A stretch of 59,373 bases of DNA from Arachidicoccus sp050436765 (GTDB taxonomy: Bacteria > Bacteroidota > Bacteroidia > Chitinophagales > Chitinophagaceae). Made by a program: the position numbers and the translations under genes. The notes beneath the pieces were generated by a model that was not told where the DNA came from, did no database searches, and worked only from the letters and a program-made list of their open reading frames with translations. Shown here in pieces: positions 10,401 through 17,847 of the stretch; position 1 is the stretch's first letter, and each line of letters starts with the position of its first letter. The stretch covers positions 1 through 59,373 of the forward strand of contig NZ_JBNQGD010000066.1 of NCBI RefSeq assembly GCF_050436765.1, in the 5' to 3' direction.

Positions 10401-11973
10401 GCAAATAATAAATCAGTTTAAAGAGAGTTCTACTGCGAACAAGTCTTTGGACAATATTCATGATTACTGGAATGAAGCACTCGGAGCCGTGTATGTTGAG
10501 ACGCCGGATGCTGCCCTGAATATTTTGGCCAATGGCTGGTTGGTTTATCAGACACTTGCCTGTCGGGTTTGGGCAAGAAGTGGTTATTATCAATCAGGAG
10601 GTGCTTTTGGTTTTAGGGACCAGTTACAAGACGTTTTAGCATTACTACATGCCAAACCGGAAATTGCCAGAGATCAAATTTTGCTCGCAGCATCAAGACA
10701 GTTTAAAGAGGGCGATGTACAACATTGGTGGCACCCACCCCTAGGCCGAGGCGTGCGTACTACTTGTTCCGACGATTACTTGTGGTTGCCCTTTGTAACG
10801 GAGCAGTATTTACAAATTACCGGAGACAAGAGCATTTTACAAAATCAGGTCCCTTTTTTGGATGGAAGACCATTAAGTCCGCATGAAGCATCTTATTATG
10901 ATTTGCCTATAATTTTTCATGAGACCGACACGCTTTATCAACACTGTGTTAAGGCGATCAAGCATGGATTACAGTTTGGCTCGCATGGTTTGCCTTTAAT
11001 GGGTTCTGGAGATTGGAATGATGGAATGGATAAAGTGGGTGAAGGGGGGAAAGGTGAAAGTGTATGGTTGGGATTTTTTATGCACAAAGTATTAAAACAA
11101 TTTGTTTCAATTGCCACTATGCAAGGCGATACACAATTTGCATCTGAGTGCGACAGGTATGCCGGCCAGTTGAAAGAAAACATCAACAAAAACGCCTGGG
11201 ACGGACAATGGTATCGTCGAGCTTATTTTGACGACGGAACTCCTTTGGGCTCTTCATCCAATGCTGAATGTCGCATCGATTCTATATCCCAAAGTTGGTC
11301 TATTATATCTAAAGCCGGCGAAGAGGAAAGATCAAAACAAGCGATGGAAGCTGTCAACAAATATTTAGTGAAAACAGACGATGGTATTATTCTATTATTA
11401 GATCCGCCCTTTGATAAATCTGATTTAAATCCGGGCTATATAAAAGGGTATCTGCCAGGCGTTCGGGAAAATGGAGGTCAATATACCCACGCGGCAGTGT
11501 GGACGATGATGGCTTTTGCCGAGATGGGTGATGCGGGAAAAGTATGGGAACTATTTTCGATGATGAATCCAATAAGCCATACGCAGTCAAAAGAGTTAGT
11601 GGAAAAATATAAAGTGGAACCTTATGTGATGGCGGCCGATGTATATGGTGCGAGGCCGCATAAAGGACGTGGTGGCTGGACTTGGTATACAGGCTCCGCA
11701 GGGTGGATGTATCAGTTTTTGTTGCAATCACTTTTGGGCTTAAAGCGTGAAGGCGATAAATTGTATTTTAATCTTTGCGTCCCTAAAACCTGGTCTTCTT
11801 TTAAAATAAATTATAAATATTTAGGCACTTATTACCACATGATAATCATGCAATCGGAAGCGGTGGATAAACCGGAATATACTTTAGATGGCATAATTCA
11901 AGAGGAAGATTTTATTACTTTAGTAAATGATAAGGAAGACCATGAGGTAATAATAAAGTTTAAAACAGTTTAA
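4483..11973 (+). CDS. ndvB: Cyclic beta-1,2-glucan synthase, main part (GT84 glycosyltransferase plus GH94 phosphorylase domains)
   Basis: A 2496-residue frame, which with the in-frame sequence from 4393 continues the N-terminal part above. NdvB/ChvB proteins sit in the inner membrane, polymerise UDP-glucose into beta-1,2-glucan on a protein-bound intermediate, trim it by phosphorolysis and close the ring. Visible here: paired membrane segments at the start (bases 4540-4710); a GT2/GT84 domain with TLDSDTQLP near 5190 and an RRHRWIRGDWQ acceptor motif near 5630; further membrane pairs near 5770-5900 and 6130-6260; a glycoamylase-like domain (GVPWGISESGYNAVD and RSFMVHHQGM, 7600-7920); and a C-terminal GH94-like (alpha/alpha)6 domain with GSGDWNDGMDKVG near 11010, carrying the expected general-acid Asp, and RENGGQYTHAAVW near 11470. 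The ATG at 4483 is probably internal, since homology runs back to 4393. Confidence 0.9.
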   Translation: MKCSFWDHVNAFCKKCGFSIYALANVMGTLFICFWLCIFTYHKQMHVWVVVLVGVLSFVVASYLISAIINWVATLIIKPKILPKMDFVKFLPSEYRTLIAIPCMLSNESEVEELVEALEVRYLANPQAHLHFALLSDYKDAPVETMPSDRKLLQMAIERIETLNKKYKSPSGDIFFLFHRPRKWNKREKSWMGFERKRGKLSDLNALLRGQGDESDFMTIVGEYSVLTNVKYVITLDSDTQLPREAATKMIATMAHPLNKPVYDATLKRVVDGYTILQPRLAVTLPKSSSSLFTLMHSNDSGLDPYTKVTSDVYQDLFAEGSFIGKGIYDVDIFEKVLKDRFPLNRILSHDLLEGCYTRSGLISDVQLYEGFPGSYLADMARRHRWIRGDWQIAGWALPLSLNKDGHLCKNHLSALSRWKIWDNIRRSLMPIAFIALLIIGWTLLPMPWFWTTIVVLTLFLPVIIIALWHLAHKPKDLDFSSHFNEFVQAASLNFLQSFLYLASLPFEAYYNLDAIVRTNWRMIISNKKLLEWTPSSSSNAAGNKTLLKTYLIMWSAPFVAVATALLLLYLGNSGFLTSMPILVLWVIAPMIVWKISAPRKLKSAFLEEEEKYFLHHISRKTWYFFESFVTEDENWLPPDNFQEHPKSIIAHRTSPTNIGLTLLANLSAYDFGYISINDLILRTSGTFKTMNVLERYQNHFFNWYDTLTLQPLNPKYISTVDSGNLAGHLITLRQGLLSLPSQMVVNENIFSGWRDTLLVAYRELERKEAKNLDGLLTFLNNLCAAPPSSLMDVYATMKSILRQVNEGVEKYFSDTNEQSHHWMTKLQQQIVSILRETEDFLPWLKGSIPEKFRGLPLFIKGPSFLELKDWKEKYSVDIEQLISLPNSEEEFEWLNNLKQQLAIGSRKALEKITLLENLSQECSIFSQLEYRFLYDGSKHLLRIGFNVDEHLPDNSYYDLLASEVRLGIFVAIAQSKLPQECWFTLGRLLVNAGKAPVLLSWSGSMFEYLMPQLVMPSYENTLITQTNSAMVRRQIEYGKQRGVPWGISESGYNAVDTSLNYQYRAFGVPGLGLKRGLGDDLVIAPYAALLALMIAPKQACENLQRLTQEGFEGQYGFYEAIDYTSSRLPRGQEGVLIRSFMVHHQGMGFLSLASLLLNHRMQRRFESDPQFQATLLLLQEKIPRTSTYYSHTGNISQTNIPAMEPQMRIIGTPNTPIPEIQLLSNSNYHVVTSNAGGGYSRWRNIAITRWREDGTRDNWGVFCYIKDIETGAFWSNTYQPVLQTAKNYEAIFSQGHAEYRRIDNGFECRTEVVVSPEDDVEVRRVRITNRNSSKRVLEVTSYAEVVLAPQAADEAHPAFSNLFVQTEILKDEKTILCSRRPRSKEEQPPWMFHLMSLNGADAETISYETDRMEFIGRTNSVKAPKALLTDTALSGSDGSVLDPIVAIRYRIFLKANQTATFDLILGVAETKEKCKALLQKYQDRHLKNRAFELSWTHSQVLLRQINATEAEAQLFNRIAGSIIYPNVALRAAPVIIRNNSRGQSDLWAYSISGDLPIVLLRVQSIENLDLVKQLVKAHVYWRLKGIMVDLVIWNEDFGSYRQEFQDQIQSFVTSANSVSTSSHSGNIFIRSTDQISNEDRILFQSVARIIIEDNAGTLSEQISKKIIAKPLPSVFEPILINKERNKRASPIELPKDLLFYNGFGGFTKDGREYILLSSKDKPTPAPWVNVIANENFGTVVSESGSAYTWQENAHEFRVSPWENDPITDACGEAIYIRDEESGKFWSPTPLPKLSQEPYITRHGFGYSVFEHIEEEIFTQLWVYVDLVANIKFNVLKIKNLSNRNRKLSATSYVELILGDLSQKTSMHIISELDEETNAVFAYNKYNTPFAKKVVFLDVNNINKSVTADRSDFLGRNGNFQNPEAMQRIRLSGKVGAALDPCIAVQVTIDVFPMEEKEIIFKLGVGDNEQHARQIINQFKESSTANKSLDNIHDYWNEALGAVYVETPDAALNILANGWLVYQTLACRVWARSGYYQSGGAFGFRDQLQDVLALLHAKPEIARDQILLAASRQFKEGDVQHWWHPPLGRGVRTTCSDDYLWLPFVTEQYLQITGDKSILQNQVPFLDGRPLSPHEASYYDLPIIFHETDTLYQHCVKAIKHGLQFGSHGLPLMGSGDWNDGMDKVGEGGKGESVWLGFFMHKVLKQFVSIATMQGDTQFASECDRYAGQLKENINKNAWDGQWYRRAYFDDGTPLGSSSNAECRIDSISQSWSIISKAGEEERSKQAMEAVNKYLVKTDDGIILLLDPPFDKSDLNPGYIKGYLPGVRENGGQYTHAAVWTMMAFAEMGDAGKVWELFSMMNPISHTQSKELVEKYKVEPYVMAADVYGARPHKGRGGWTWYTGSAGWMYQFLLQSLLGLKREGDKLYFNLCVPKTWSSFKINYKYLGTYYHMIIMQSEAVDKPEYTLDGIIQEEDFITLVNDKEDHEVIIKFKTV

Positions 11974-12047
11974 TTATTATATAACGAATCAATACCGGAT
12001 TTCAGTCAATATCATTTATGGGGACTTAAGCGCGCTCCTGGTGAATA

Positions 12048-12082
12048 AATAGCCTCGTAAATCGTTGACTTACAAGGCTATT
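12048..12082 (-). terminator. Stem-loop downstream of tRNA-Gln
   Basis: AATAGCCTCGTAA and TTACAAGGCTATT form a 13-bp stem with one mismatch and a 9-base loop. It lies directly 3' of the tRNA-Gln gene and also downstream of the glucan synthase gene, so it may act in both directions. The T-run is weak. Confidence 0.5.
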
Positions 12083-12086
12083 GGTG

Positions 12087-12157
12087 TTACCCGATCAGGA
12101 TTCGAACCTGAACACACAGAACCAGAATCTGTAGTACTACCGTTATACTATCGGGCA
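12087..12157 (-). tRNA. tRNA-Gln (anticodon CTG)
   Basis: On the minus strand a 71-base cloverleaf folds: acceptor TGCCCGA pairs with TCGGGTA, the anticodon stem ACAGA/TCTGT encloses TTCTGGT giving anticodon CTG, and the T arm is TCAGG-TTCGAAT-CCTGA. The 5' U and the A discriminator suit glutamine tRNAs. CCA is not encoded. It lies between the glucan synthase and the rpsJ promoter, pointing away from the ribosomal genes. Confidence 0.93.
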
Positions 12158-12245
12158 ATAAGACAAATAAACAAGAGCGTTAACGCAAAAATACTGCCTT
12201 TTTCAATTTGAAATAGAGGAGTTCAAAAATTTTTTAAGAAAAAGT

Positions 12246-12298
12246 TTTGCACATTCGAAAACTACACATACCTTTGCAATCCCAATGAAAAAATTGGG
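12246..12298 (+). promoter_or_regulatory. Bacteroidota-type promoter and leader hairpin of the S10-spc operon
   Basis: TTTG at 12246-12249 and TACCTTTG at 12269-12276 are separated by exactly 19 bases, the Bacteroidota -33/-7 consensus (TTTG-N19-TAnnTTTG). Just downstream CCCAAT-GAAAAA-ATTGGG (12281-12298) forms a short hairpin in the mRNA leader before the rpsJ ATG at 12308, possibly an attenuation or autoregulatory site. Confidence 0.75.
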
Positions 12299-12307
12299 GT
12301 TATTATT

Positions 12308-12613
12308 ATGTCGCAACGCATCAGAATAAAATTACAATCTTACGATCACAACTTGGTAGATAAATCTGCTGAAAAGATAGTTAAAACAGTACGAGGAACT
12401 GGAGCAGTGGTTACCGGCCCGATTCCTTTGCCGACACACAAAAGAATTTTCACTGTTTTACGTTCACCGCACGTGAATAAGAAAAGCCGTGAACAATTTC
12501 AGTTGGCAACGCACAAACGCTTATTGGATATCTATACTTCTTCTTCGAGAACTGTAGATGCACTGAGCAAGTTGGATTTACCTTCTGGCGTTGAAGTGGA
12601 AATAAAGGCATAA
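12308..12613 (+). CDS. rpsJ: 30S ribosomal protein S10
   Basis: A 101-residue S10, full length. RIRIKLQSYDHNLVD at the N-terminus, the GPIPLPTHKRIFTVLRSPHVNK loop and the KKSREQFQLATHKR segment are universal S10 signatures. S10 binds 16S rRNA in the 30S head and also serves as NusE in antitermination. It opens the cluster. The usual upstream rpsL-rpsG-fusA block is absent here; a tRNA and the glucan synthase precede it, and it has its own strong promoter. Confidence 0.98.
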   Translation: MSQRIRIKLQSYDHNLVDKSAEKIVKTVRGTGAVVTGPIPLPTHKRIFTVLRSPHVNKKSREQFQLATHKRLLDIYTSSSRTVDALSKLDLPSGVEVEIKA

Positions 12614-12837
12614 GTTGTCCAGATTTCAAATCTGACAAATAGTTTTAAACTAATAATATCATCTCTCAATTTTGCAAATGCAAAAGAAAAGAGCTCTGAT
12701 TGGAAAATATTCAAACACAATTTGTTTGAACTGTAAATATAAAAAAACAGGCCCTTCGAGGTTTGTTGACTACCGGTACTTCTGAAGTTTAAATGTTTAA
12801 ACGACAAAGGAAAAGGTCGGTGGAAAACAGGGATTGA

Positions 12838-12889
12838 AATACCGCTTCATTCGGTATTGTCTCAACAACCTAGCGGGGCGAAAAACCGC
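12838..12889 (+). promoter_or_regulatory. Structured leader before rplC
   Basis: The 280-base spacer between rpsJ and rplC holds AATACCG-CTTCATT-CGGTATT (12838-12858) and GCGG...CCGC (12873-12889), two hairpins just before the rplC start at 12894. The long spacer and the hairpins suggest a regulatory mRNA leader for rplC-rplD. No family could be named. Confidence 0.35.
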
Positions 12890-12893
12890 AAAA

Positions 12894-13511
12894 ATGAAAG
12901 GAATCATTGGAAAAAAAATTGGGATGACCAGCGTCTATGGCCCGGAAGGCAAACAGGTAGCTGTGACCATCATTGAAGCAACACCGAATGTTGTAACACA
13001 AATCAAGAGTCAGGAAACTGACGGGTACAACGCGCTTCAGCTTGCTATTGGCGACAAGAAAGAGAAAAACGCCACAAAAGCAGCCATCAATCACTTCGCA
13101 AAAGCCAACACTTCGGCTAAGAAAATTGTAAAAGAATTTCGCGATTATTCAATCGAAAAAAATATTGGAGACACCATATCTGTGGACATTTTTACCGAAG
13201 GTGAAACTGTTGATGTAGTAGGTATTACAAAAGGTAAAGGTTTTCAAGGCGTTGTAAAACGTCATGGATTTTCCGGTGTTGGTGAAGCATCTCACGGGCA
13301 GCATGACCGTTCTCGCGCACCAGGATCTATCGGGGGCTCTTCTTATCCTTCAAGAGTATTTAAAGGAATGAGAATGGCAGGCCGCATGGGTTCTGATCGT
13401 GTAAAACTAAAAGGGCTGAAAGTGGTTAAAATTTTCGCAGAGAAAAATTATATCCTTATCAGCGGTTCAGTTCCCGGTCACATTGGTTCAACCGTTTTCA
13501 TCCAAAAATAA
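12894..13511 (+). CDS. rplC: 50S ribosomal protein L3
   Basis: A 205-residue L3 starting MKGIIGKKIGMTSVY at the ATG at 12894. A longer open frame reaches back to 12834, but L3 proteins start at this Met and the extra residues cover the leader hairpins. The KGKGFQGVVKRHGFSG and SHGQHDRSRAPGSIGGSS segments and the GRMGSDRVK stretch are diagnostic; the loop contacts the peptidyl transferase region of 23S rRNA. Second gene of the S10 operon. Confidence 0.97.
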   Translation: MKGIIGKKIGMTSVYGPEGKQVAVTIIEATPNVVTQIKSQETDGYNALQLAIGDKKEKNATKAAINHFAKANTSAKKIVKEFRDYSIEKNIGDTISVDIFTEGETVDVVGITKGKGFQGVVKRHGFSGVGEASHGQHDRSRAPGSIGGSSYPSRVFKGMRMAGRMGSDRVKLKGLKVVKIFAEKNYILISGSVPGHIGSTVFIQK

Positions 13512-13561
13512 AAGTAAAGATAATTTAGCAACAATTAATCTTTACCAAAAATGAAACAAAA

Positions 13562-14197
13562 ATGCAATTAGAAGTTTTAAATACAACAGGAAAAACAACA
13601 GGACGTTCTATAGAACTACCTGACGAAATATTTGGTGTTGAGCCAAACGATCACGTAATTTATTTGGCAGTGAAACAGCATCTTGCTTCACAACGTCAAG
13701 GTACACATAAGGTAAAAACACGTGCTGAAGTACAAGGTGCCAGCCGTAAATTACACAAACAAAAAGGGACTGGTGGTTCTCGTAAAGGGAACATTCGTAA
13801 CCCATTATATAAAGGTGGTGGTACTATTTTCGGACCAAAGCCGCATGCTTATAATATTAAGCTGAATAGAAAGGTGAAAGATTTGGCTAAAGTAAGTGCG
13901 CTTTCTCATAAAGCTAAAGACAATGCTATCATTGTTTTAGAAGATTTATCTTATGAAGCCCCAAAAACAAAGCAATTTGTTGAAGTGCTGAAAAATATTA
14001 ATGCAGCTGGTAAAAAAGTTTTATTTGTTTTACCTGATTATAATGATAATGTTTATTTGAGTTTGAGGAACTTGCCAAGAATAGGAAGCACTTTGCTAGC
14101 AGATATCAATACTTATGATGTAATTAATGCAGACTTAGTTGTTTTTACAGAAAACGCGGCAAAAATTTTAAACGAGAAAGAAGAAGTAGCTGCTTAA
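13562..14197 (+). CDS. rplD: 50S ribosomal protein L4
   Basis: A 211-residue L4. The extended loop (QGTHKVKTRAEVQGASRKL, QKGTGGSRKGNIRNPLYKG, FGPKPHAYN, roughly residues 45-95) lines the peptide exit tunnel. In Escherichia coli L4 represses its own operon; here the structured leader upstream of rplC makes similar control possible but unproven. Normal length and position between rplC and rplW. Confidence 0.97.
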   Translation: MQLEVLNTTGKTTGRSIELPDEIFGVEPNDHVIYLAVKQHLASQRQGTHKVKTRAEVQGASRKLHKQKGTGGSRKGNIRNPLYKGGGTIFGPKPHAYNIKLNRKVKDLAKVSALSHKAKDNAIIVLEDLSYEAPKTKQFVEVLKNINAAGKKVLFVLPDYNDNVYLSLRNLPRIGSTLLADINTYDVINADLVVFTENAAKILNEKEEVAA

Positions 14198-14225
14198 TTA
14201 GCGAATTTTTTAAAAATTATTACAG

Positions 14226-14525
14226 ATGAAACTTAGTGAAGTTTTAGTGAAACCCATACTTACCGAAAAGGCAAATGCACAAAGTGAGAAATTGAATAAA
14301 TTCACTTTTCGCGTAAGCCGTAGGGCTAACAAGTTGGAAATAAAAGATGCAGTAGAAGCTTTTTATGGTGTAACCGTAAAAGAAGTACACACCGTTGTTG
14401 TTCCTGCAAAAAATAAAACGCGCTTTACAAAAGCCGGCTATATTAAAGGTCAAAAACCTGCTTATAAAAAAGCTTATGTAACTGTTGCTGAAGGCGATTC
14501 AATCGATTTGTACGCCAGCATTTAG
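14226..14525 (+). CDS. rplW: 50S ribosomal protein L23
   Basis: A 99-residue L23. It opens with VLVKPILTEKAN and carries KFTFRVSRRANKLEIKDAVE and YGVTVKEVHTVVVPAK, the core of the family. L23 sits at the tunnel exit and docks trigger factor, SRP and SecYEG. Standard place between rplD and rplB. Confidence 0.97.
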   Translation: MKLSEVLVKPILTEKANAQSEKLNKFTFRVSRRANKLEIKDAVEAFYGVTVKEVHTVVVPAKNKTRFTKAGYIKGQKPAYKKAYVTVAEGDSIDLYASI

Positions 14526-14580
14526 TAAATTATTAATTTATAGTAAGCGAAGCTGAGAATTTCGCACAAACAAAAATAAA

Positions 14581-15420
14581 ATGGCATTAAAAAAATATAA
14601 ACCAATGACCGCGGGTACTCGCTGGAAAATTGGAAATGCATACGCGGAAATTACGACTAACGAACCCGAGAAGAGTTTGTTAGAAAAGAAACATAGCAAA
14701 GCAGGACGTAACTTTCAGGGCCGTCAGGTAATGCGTTACAAAGGTGGTGGACACAGGAAACATTACCGTATTATCGATTTCAAAAGAGATAAAGTAAACA
14801 TAGAGGCTAAAGTTGTTTCTATTGAATATGATCCAAATCGTACAGCATTTATTGCCTTGTTGCAATATACTGATGGCGAAAAGAGATATATCATTGCTCC
14901 CCAGGGTTTGCAAGTAGGCGCTGCTGTAATGTCTGGAGACGCTGTTGCACCTGAGTTGGGTAATGCATTGAAAATGCGTAACATGCCTTTGGGTACTACA
15001 ATTCATAATATTGAATTGCAGCCTAAACAAGGTGCTAAGATGGCCCGCAGCGCTGGCACTTCGGCTCAATTGAGCAATAAGGAAGAAAAATACGCCATCT
15101 TAAAAATGCCTTCTGGCGAGTTGAGAAAAGTATTGATTGATGGTTATGCGACTGTTGGTGTTGTTTCCAATAGCGATCACAACTTGGAAAGTGTTGGTAA
15201 AGCTGGTGCTAATCGTTGGAGAGGTATTCGCCCACGCACGAGAGGTGTGGCAATGAATCCAGTAGATCACCCGATGGGTGGTGGTGAAGGTCGTGCTTCT
15301 GGTGGACATCCACGTTCTCGTACTGGTAAATACGCGAAAGGCGAAATTACCCGTAAGAAAAAGGGCTCTGATAAATTAATCATCCAAAGAAGCAACGGTA
15401 AGAAATTGTCTAACAAGTAA
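14581..15420 (+). CDS. rplB: 50S ribosomal protein L2
   Basis: A 279-residue L2, close to the usual length. It begins MALKKYKPMTAGTRWK and has GRQVMRYKGGGHRKHYRIID, the SH3-like core, and the C-terminal RGVAMNPVDHPMGGGEGR segment whose His is important for peptidyl transferase function. L2 binds domain IV of 23S rRNA at the subunit interface. Confidence 0.98.
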   Translation: MALKKYKPMTAGTRWKIGNAYAEITTNEPEKSLLEKKHSKAGRNFQGRQVMRYKGGGHRKHYRIIDFKRDKVNIEAKVVSIEYDPNRTAFIALLQYTDGEKRYIIAPQGLQVGAAVMSGDAVAPELGNALKMRNMPLGTTIHNIELQPKQGAKMARSAGTSAQLSNKEEKYAILKMPSGELRKVLIDGYATVGVVSNSDHNLESVGKAGANRWRGIRPRTRGVAMNPVDHPMGGGEGRASGGHPRSRTGKYAKGEITRKKKGSDKLIIQRSNGKKLSNK

Positions 15421-15478
15421 TCTATTGTTAAAATGGTTTCGTAGATAACGAAACAAATAAACAAACTTAATATAAACT

Positions 15479-15748
15479 ATGGGTCGTTCAATTAAAAAAG
15501 GTCCTTATGTAGATGCAAAACTTGAAGAAAAGGTTTTAGCCATCACCGAAGGAAAAGCAAAAAAAGCAGTTGTAAAAACTTGGAGTCGTCGTTCTACTAT
15601 TACACCGGATTTTGTAGGACAAACATTTGCAGTTCACAACGGGAACAAATTTATTCCTGTATATGTAACTGAGTTTATGGTTGGTCACAAATTAGGTGAA
15701 TTTGCCCCGACAAGAAACTTTAGAGGTCACTCAGGTAGCAAAAAATAA
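15479..15748 (+). CDS. rpsS: 30S ribosomal protein S19
   Basis: An 89-residue S19 beginning MGRSIKKGPYVDAKLEEK, with KTWSRRSTITPDFVGQTFAV and the C-terminal GHKLGEFAPTRNFRGHSG typical of the family. S19 lies in the 30S head next to S13 and contacts the A-site finger. It follows rplB by 58 bases. Confidence 0.98.
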   Translation: MGRSIKKGPYVDAKLEEKVLAITEGKAKKAVVKTWSRRSTITPDFVGQTFAVHNGNKFIPVYVTEFMVGHKLGEFAPTRNFRGHSGSKK

Positions 15749-15799
15749 TTGTAAAATTTGTGTTGATAGTAAAATAAATCAACACATAAATATAAGAAA

Positions 15800-16144
15800 A
15801 TGGAAGCAGTAGCTAAATTAAAAAATTATCCTACAGGACCGCGCAAGATGCGTTTGTTGGCTGATGTGATTCGTGGATTAGATGTTGAGAAATCCATCTC
15901 TATCTTAGAATTTCATCCTCAGCACAATGCAAAGCCTTTGGCTAAATTGTTGAGAAGCGCCATTGCCAACTGGGAACAAAAGAATGATGGGCAAAGTGCG
16001 GCAGATGCCAACTTAGTTGTAAAGACCATTTTTGTTGACGGAGGCCGTTCAATCAAAAGGATGCGTCCAGCTCCGCAAGGACGTGGACATAAGATTCGTA
16101 AGCGTAGTAATCACGTTACAATCATTGTAGATCAAAAGGCTTAA
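15800..16144 (+). CDS. rplV: 50S ribosomal protein L22
   Basis: A 114-residue L22. PTGPRKMRLLADVIRG at the N-terminus and the long hairpin ending GRSIKRMRPAPQGRGHKIRKRSNHV, which reaches into the exit tunnel, are conserved; macrolide resistance mutations occur in this hairpin in other bacteria. Residues 90-105 look wild type. Confidence 0.97.
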   Translation: MEAVAKLKNYPTGPRKMRLLADVIRGLDVEKSISILEFHPQHNAKPLAKLLRSAIANWEQKNDGQSAADANLVVKTIFVDGGRSIKRMRPAPQGRGHKIRKRSNHVTIIVDQKA

Positions 16145-16237
16145 TTAGGAATAGAGTAATGAACAATCATTACCAATTTAAATAAATAAAAACTGAAAGA
16201 TAGATAGTATCAAACTTTCAAATTTCAAATCAACAAT

Positions 16238-17023
16238 ATGGGTCAAAAAGCAAATCCTATTGGTAACAGATTAGGAATCATCCGTGGATGGGACAGCAAT
16301 TGGTATGGCAGTAAAAAAGATTACGCCAATCGTTTGATTGAAGACAATAAGATTCGTACTTATCTTACAGCACGTATCAATAAAGGCGGTATCGCTAGAA
16401 TTGTAATCGAACGTACTTTAGGTAAGTTGATTGTTACCATTCATACTTCAAAACCGGGTATTATCATTGGTAAAGGCGGTGGAGAAGTTGATCGTATCAA
16501 AGAAGAATTGAAGAAATTGACGAAGAAGGAAGATGTTCAAATAAACATCCTGGAAATTCGCCGTCCGGAAATAGATGCAGCAATTATTGGTGACACTATT
16601 GCGCGCCAAATCGAAAATCGTATCAATTTCAAACGTGCTATTAAGATGGCAGTAGCTTCAGCGCTTCGTATGGGTGCGGAAGGTATTAAAATTAAAGCGA
16701 GTGGCCGTTTAAATGGTGCTGAAATTGCTCGTTCTGAAGAATTTAAACAAGGTCGCGTTCCTTTGCATACTTTCCGTATGGATATCGACTATGCGAGCGT
16801 GTTCGCACAGACTGTTTATGGTAAAATTGGCTTGAAAATTTGGGTTTGTAAAGGAGAAGTTTTAGGTAAGAGAGATTTGAATCCAAATGCTTTGACTGGT
16901 GGTGACTCAAAAGATAGAAGACCAAGTGGAGATCATCGCGCTGGTGGTGATAGAGATCGTGGTGACAGAAGGGGTGGCAGACCAGCACATGGCGCTGGCG
17001 ATAGAAGAGATAGAAGAAACTAA
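16238..17023 (+). CDS. rpsC: 30S ribosomal protein S3
   Basis: A 261-residue S3. It starts MGQKANPIGNRLGIIRGWDS and contains the KH domain (KPGIIIGKGGGEVDRIKEEL) and the ADIARxEx-type GAEIARSEEFKQGRVPLHT segment, which is part of the mRNA entry channel helicase. After about residue 215 a low-complexity tail rich in Arg, Gly and Asp (GGDRDRGDRRGGRP) extends the protein beyond the E. coli length of 233. The tail is probably disordered and RNA-binding (inference). Confidence 0.97.
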   Translation: MGQKANPIGNRLGIIRGWDSNWYGSKKDYANRLIEDNKIRTYLTARINKGGIARIVIERTLGKLIVTIHTSKPGIIIGKGGGEVDRIKEELKKLTKKEDVQINILEIRRPEIDAAIIGDTIARQIENRINFKRAIKMAVASALRMGAEGIKIKASGRLNGAEIARSEEFKQGRVPLHTFRMDIDYASVFAQTVYGKIGLKIWVCKGEVLGKRDLNPNALTGGDSKDRRPSGDHRAGGDRDRGDRRGGRPAHGAGDRRDRRN

Positions 17024-17090
17024 GTTTCTTTGCATCTTAAAAAGTAATAAAATTTATAACGAACCGATTAAAGGTTAAAATAGGCTTATT

Positions 17091-17504
17091 ATGTTACAGC
17101 CAAAAAGAGCAAAACACAGGAAGGCACAGAAAGGACGCATCAGAAATGTAGCGAAAAGAGGTACAACTATATCATTTGGATCTTTTGCCTTAAAAGCGGT
17201 AGAACCCATTTGGTTGAATAACCGTCAAATTGAAGCTGCACGTCAAGCAATGACTCGTGCAATGAAACGTGAAGGTAATGTTTGGATTAGAATATTTCCA
17301 GATAAACCAATTACTAAAAAGCCTGCGGAAGTACGTATGGGTAAAGGTAAAGGTAACCCTGAATATTGGGCTGCTGTTGTAGAGCCAGGGCGCATTATTT
17401 TTGAATGTGATGGTGTAACAGCAGAAGTAGCTCAGAATGCGATGAAATTGGCCGCAGCTAAATTACCTATTGCAACAAAGTTTGTATCTCGCAGAGATTT
17501 ATAA
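17091..17504 (+). CDS. rplP: 50S ribosomal protein L16
   Basis: A 137-residue L16, starting MLQPKRAKHRKAQKGR with RGTTISFGSFALKA, WIRIFPDKPITKKPAEVRMG and GKGNPEYWAAVVEPGRI. L16 helps to position tRNAs in the A site and is needed for late 50S assembly. Normal length and gene order. Confidence 0.98.
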   Translation: MLQPKRAKHRKAQKGRIRNVAKRGTTISFGSFALKAVEPIWLNNRQIEAARQAMTRAMKREGNVWIRIFPDKPITKKPAEVRMGKGKGNPEYWAAVVEPGRIIFECDGVTAEVAQNAMKLAAAKLPIATKFVSRRDL

Positions 17505-17540
17505 TATGTGAGCTTCAGTAATAAATGTTTGAAATATTTG

Positions 17541-17548
17541 TACCTTTG
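17541..17548 (+). promoter_or_regulatory. Candidate internal promoter before rpmC
   Basis: TACCTTTG followed by CA matches the -7 element seen before rpsJ and rplU. A good TTTG at the correct -33 distance is not present, so strength is uncertain. It lies in the 95-base gap between rplP and rpmC, where a secondary promoter would separate the S10 part from the spc part. Confidence 0.4.
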
Positions 17549-17599
17549 CACACTTTGTTCCAAACAGTAGAATTTATCAATTAATAAAATTCATTCATA

Positions 17600-17809
17600 A
17601 TGCCTAATAAAATAGTAGCATTTAATAAAAGCCTCAATTCAATGTCTGTTGAAGACTTGAAGGCACGCGTTCAAGAAGATGAGCTTCGTTTGAAAAAAAT
17701 GAAGTTTGCCCATGCTATTTCTCCTTTGGAAAATCCTATGAGCATTCGTCTTTTTAGAAAAGATATCGCGCGCATTAAAACTGAATTAAAAAAAAGAGAA
17801 TTAGCGTAA
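17600..17809 (+). CDS. rpmC: 50S ribosomal protein L29
   Basis: A 69-residue L29, a two-helix protein at the tunnel exit beside L23. MSVEDLKARVQEDELRLKKM and the C-terminal IRLFRKDIARIKTELKKREL match the family. The N-terminal start at 17600 adds about twelve residues before the core, acceptable for Bacteroidota L29. It precedes rpsQ by 38 bases. Confidence 0.95.
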   Translation: MPNKIVAFNKSLNSMSVEDLKARVQEDELRLKKMKFAHAISPLENPMSIRLFRKDIARIKTELKKRELA

Positions 17810-17847
17810 ATAAATATTGCTTCAAAAGCAATTAAAAATTAAGTAAA

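Noticed and set aside
12834..12893. Extended N-terminus of L3
   Set aside because: The added 20 residues translate leader hairpins and are foreign to L3; the ATG at 12894 is the standard start.
14680..15069. 129-codon minus-strand frame inside rplB
   Set aside because: Antisense shadow of a universal ribosomal gene.
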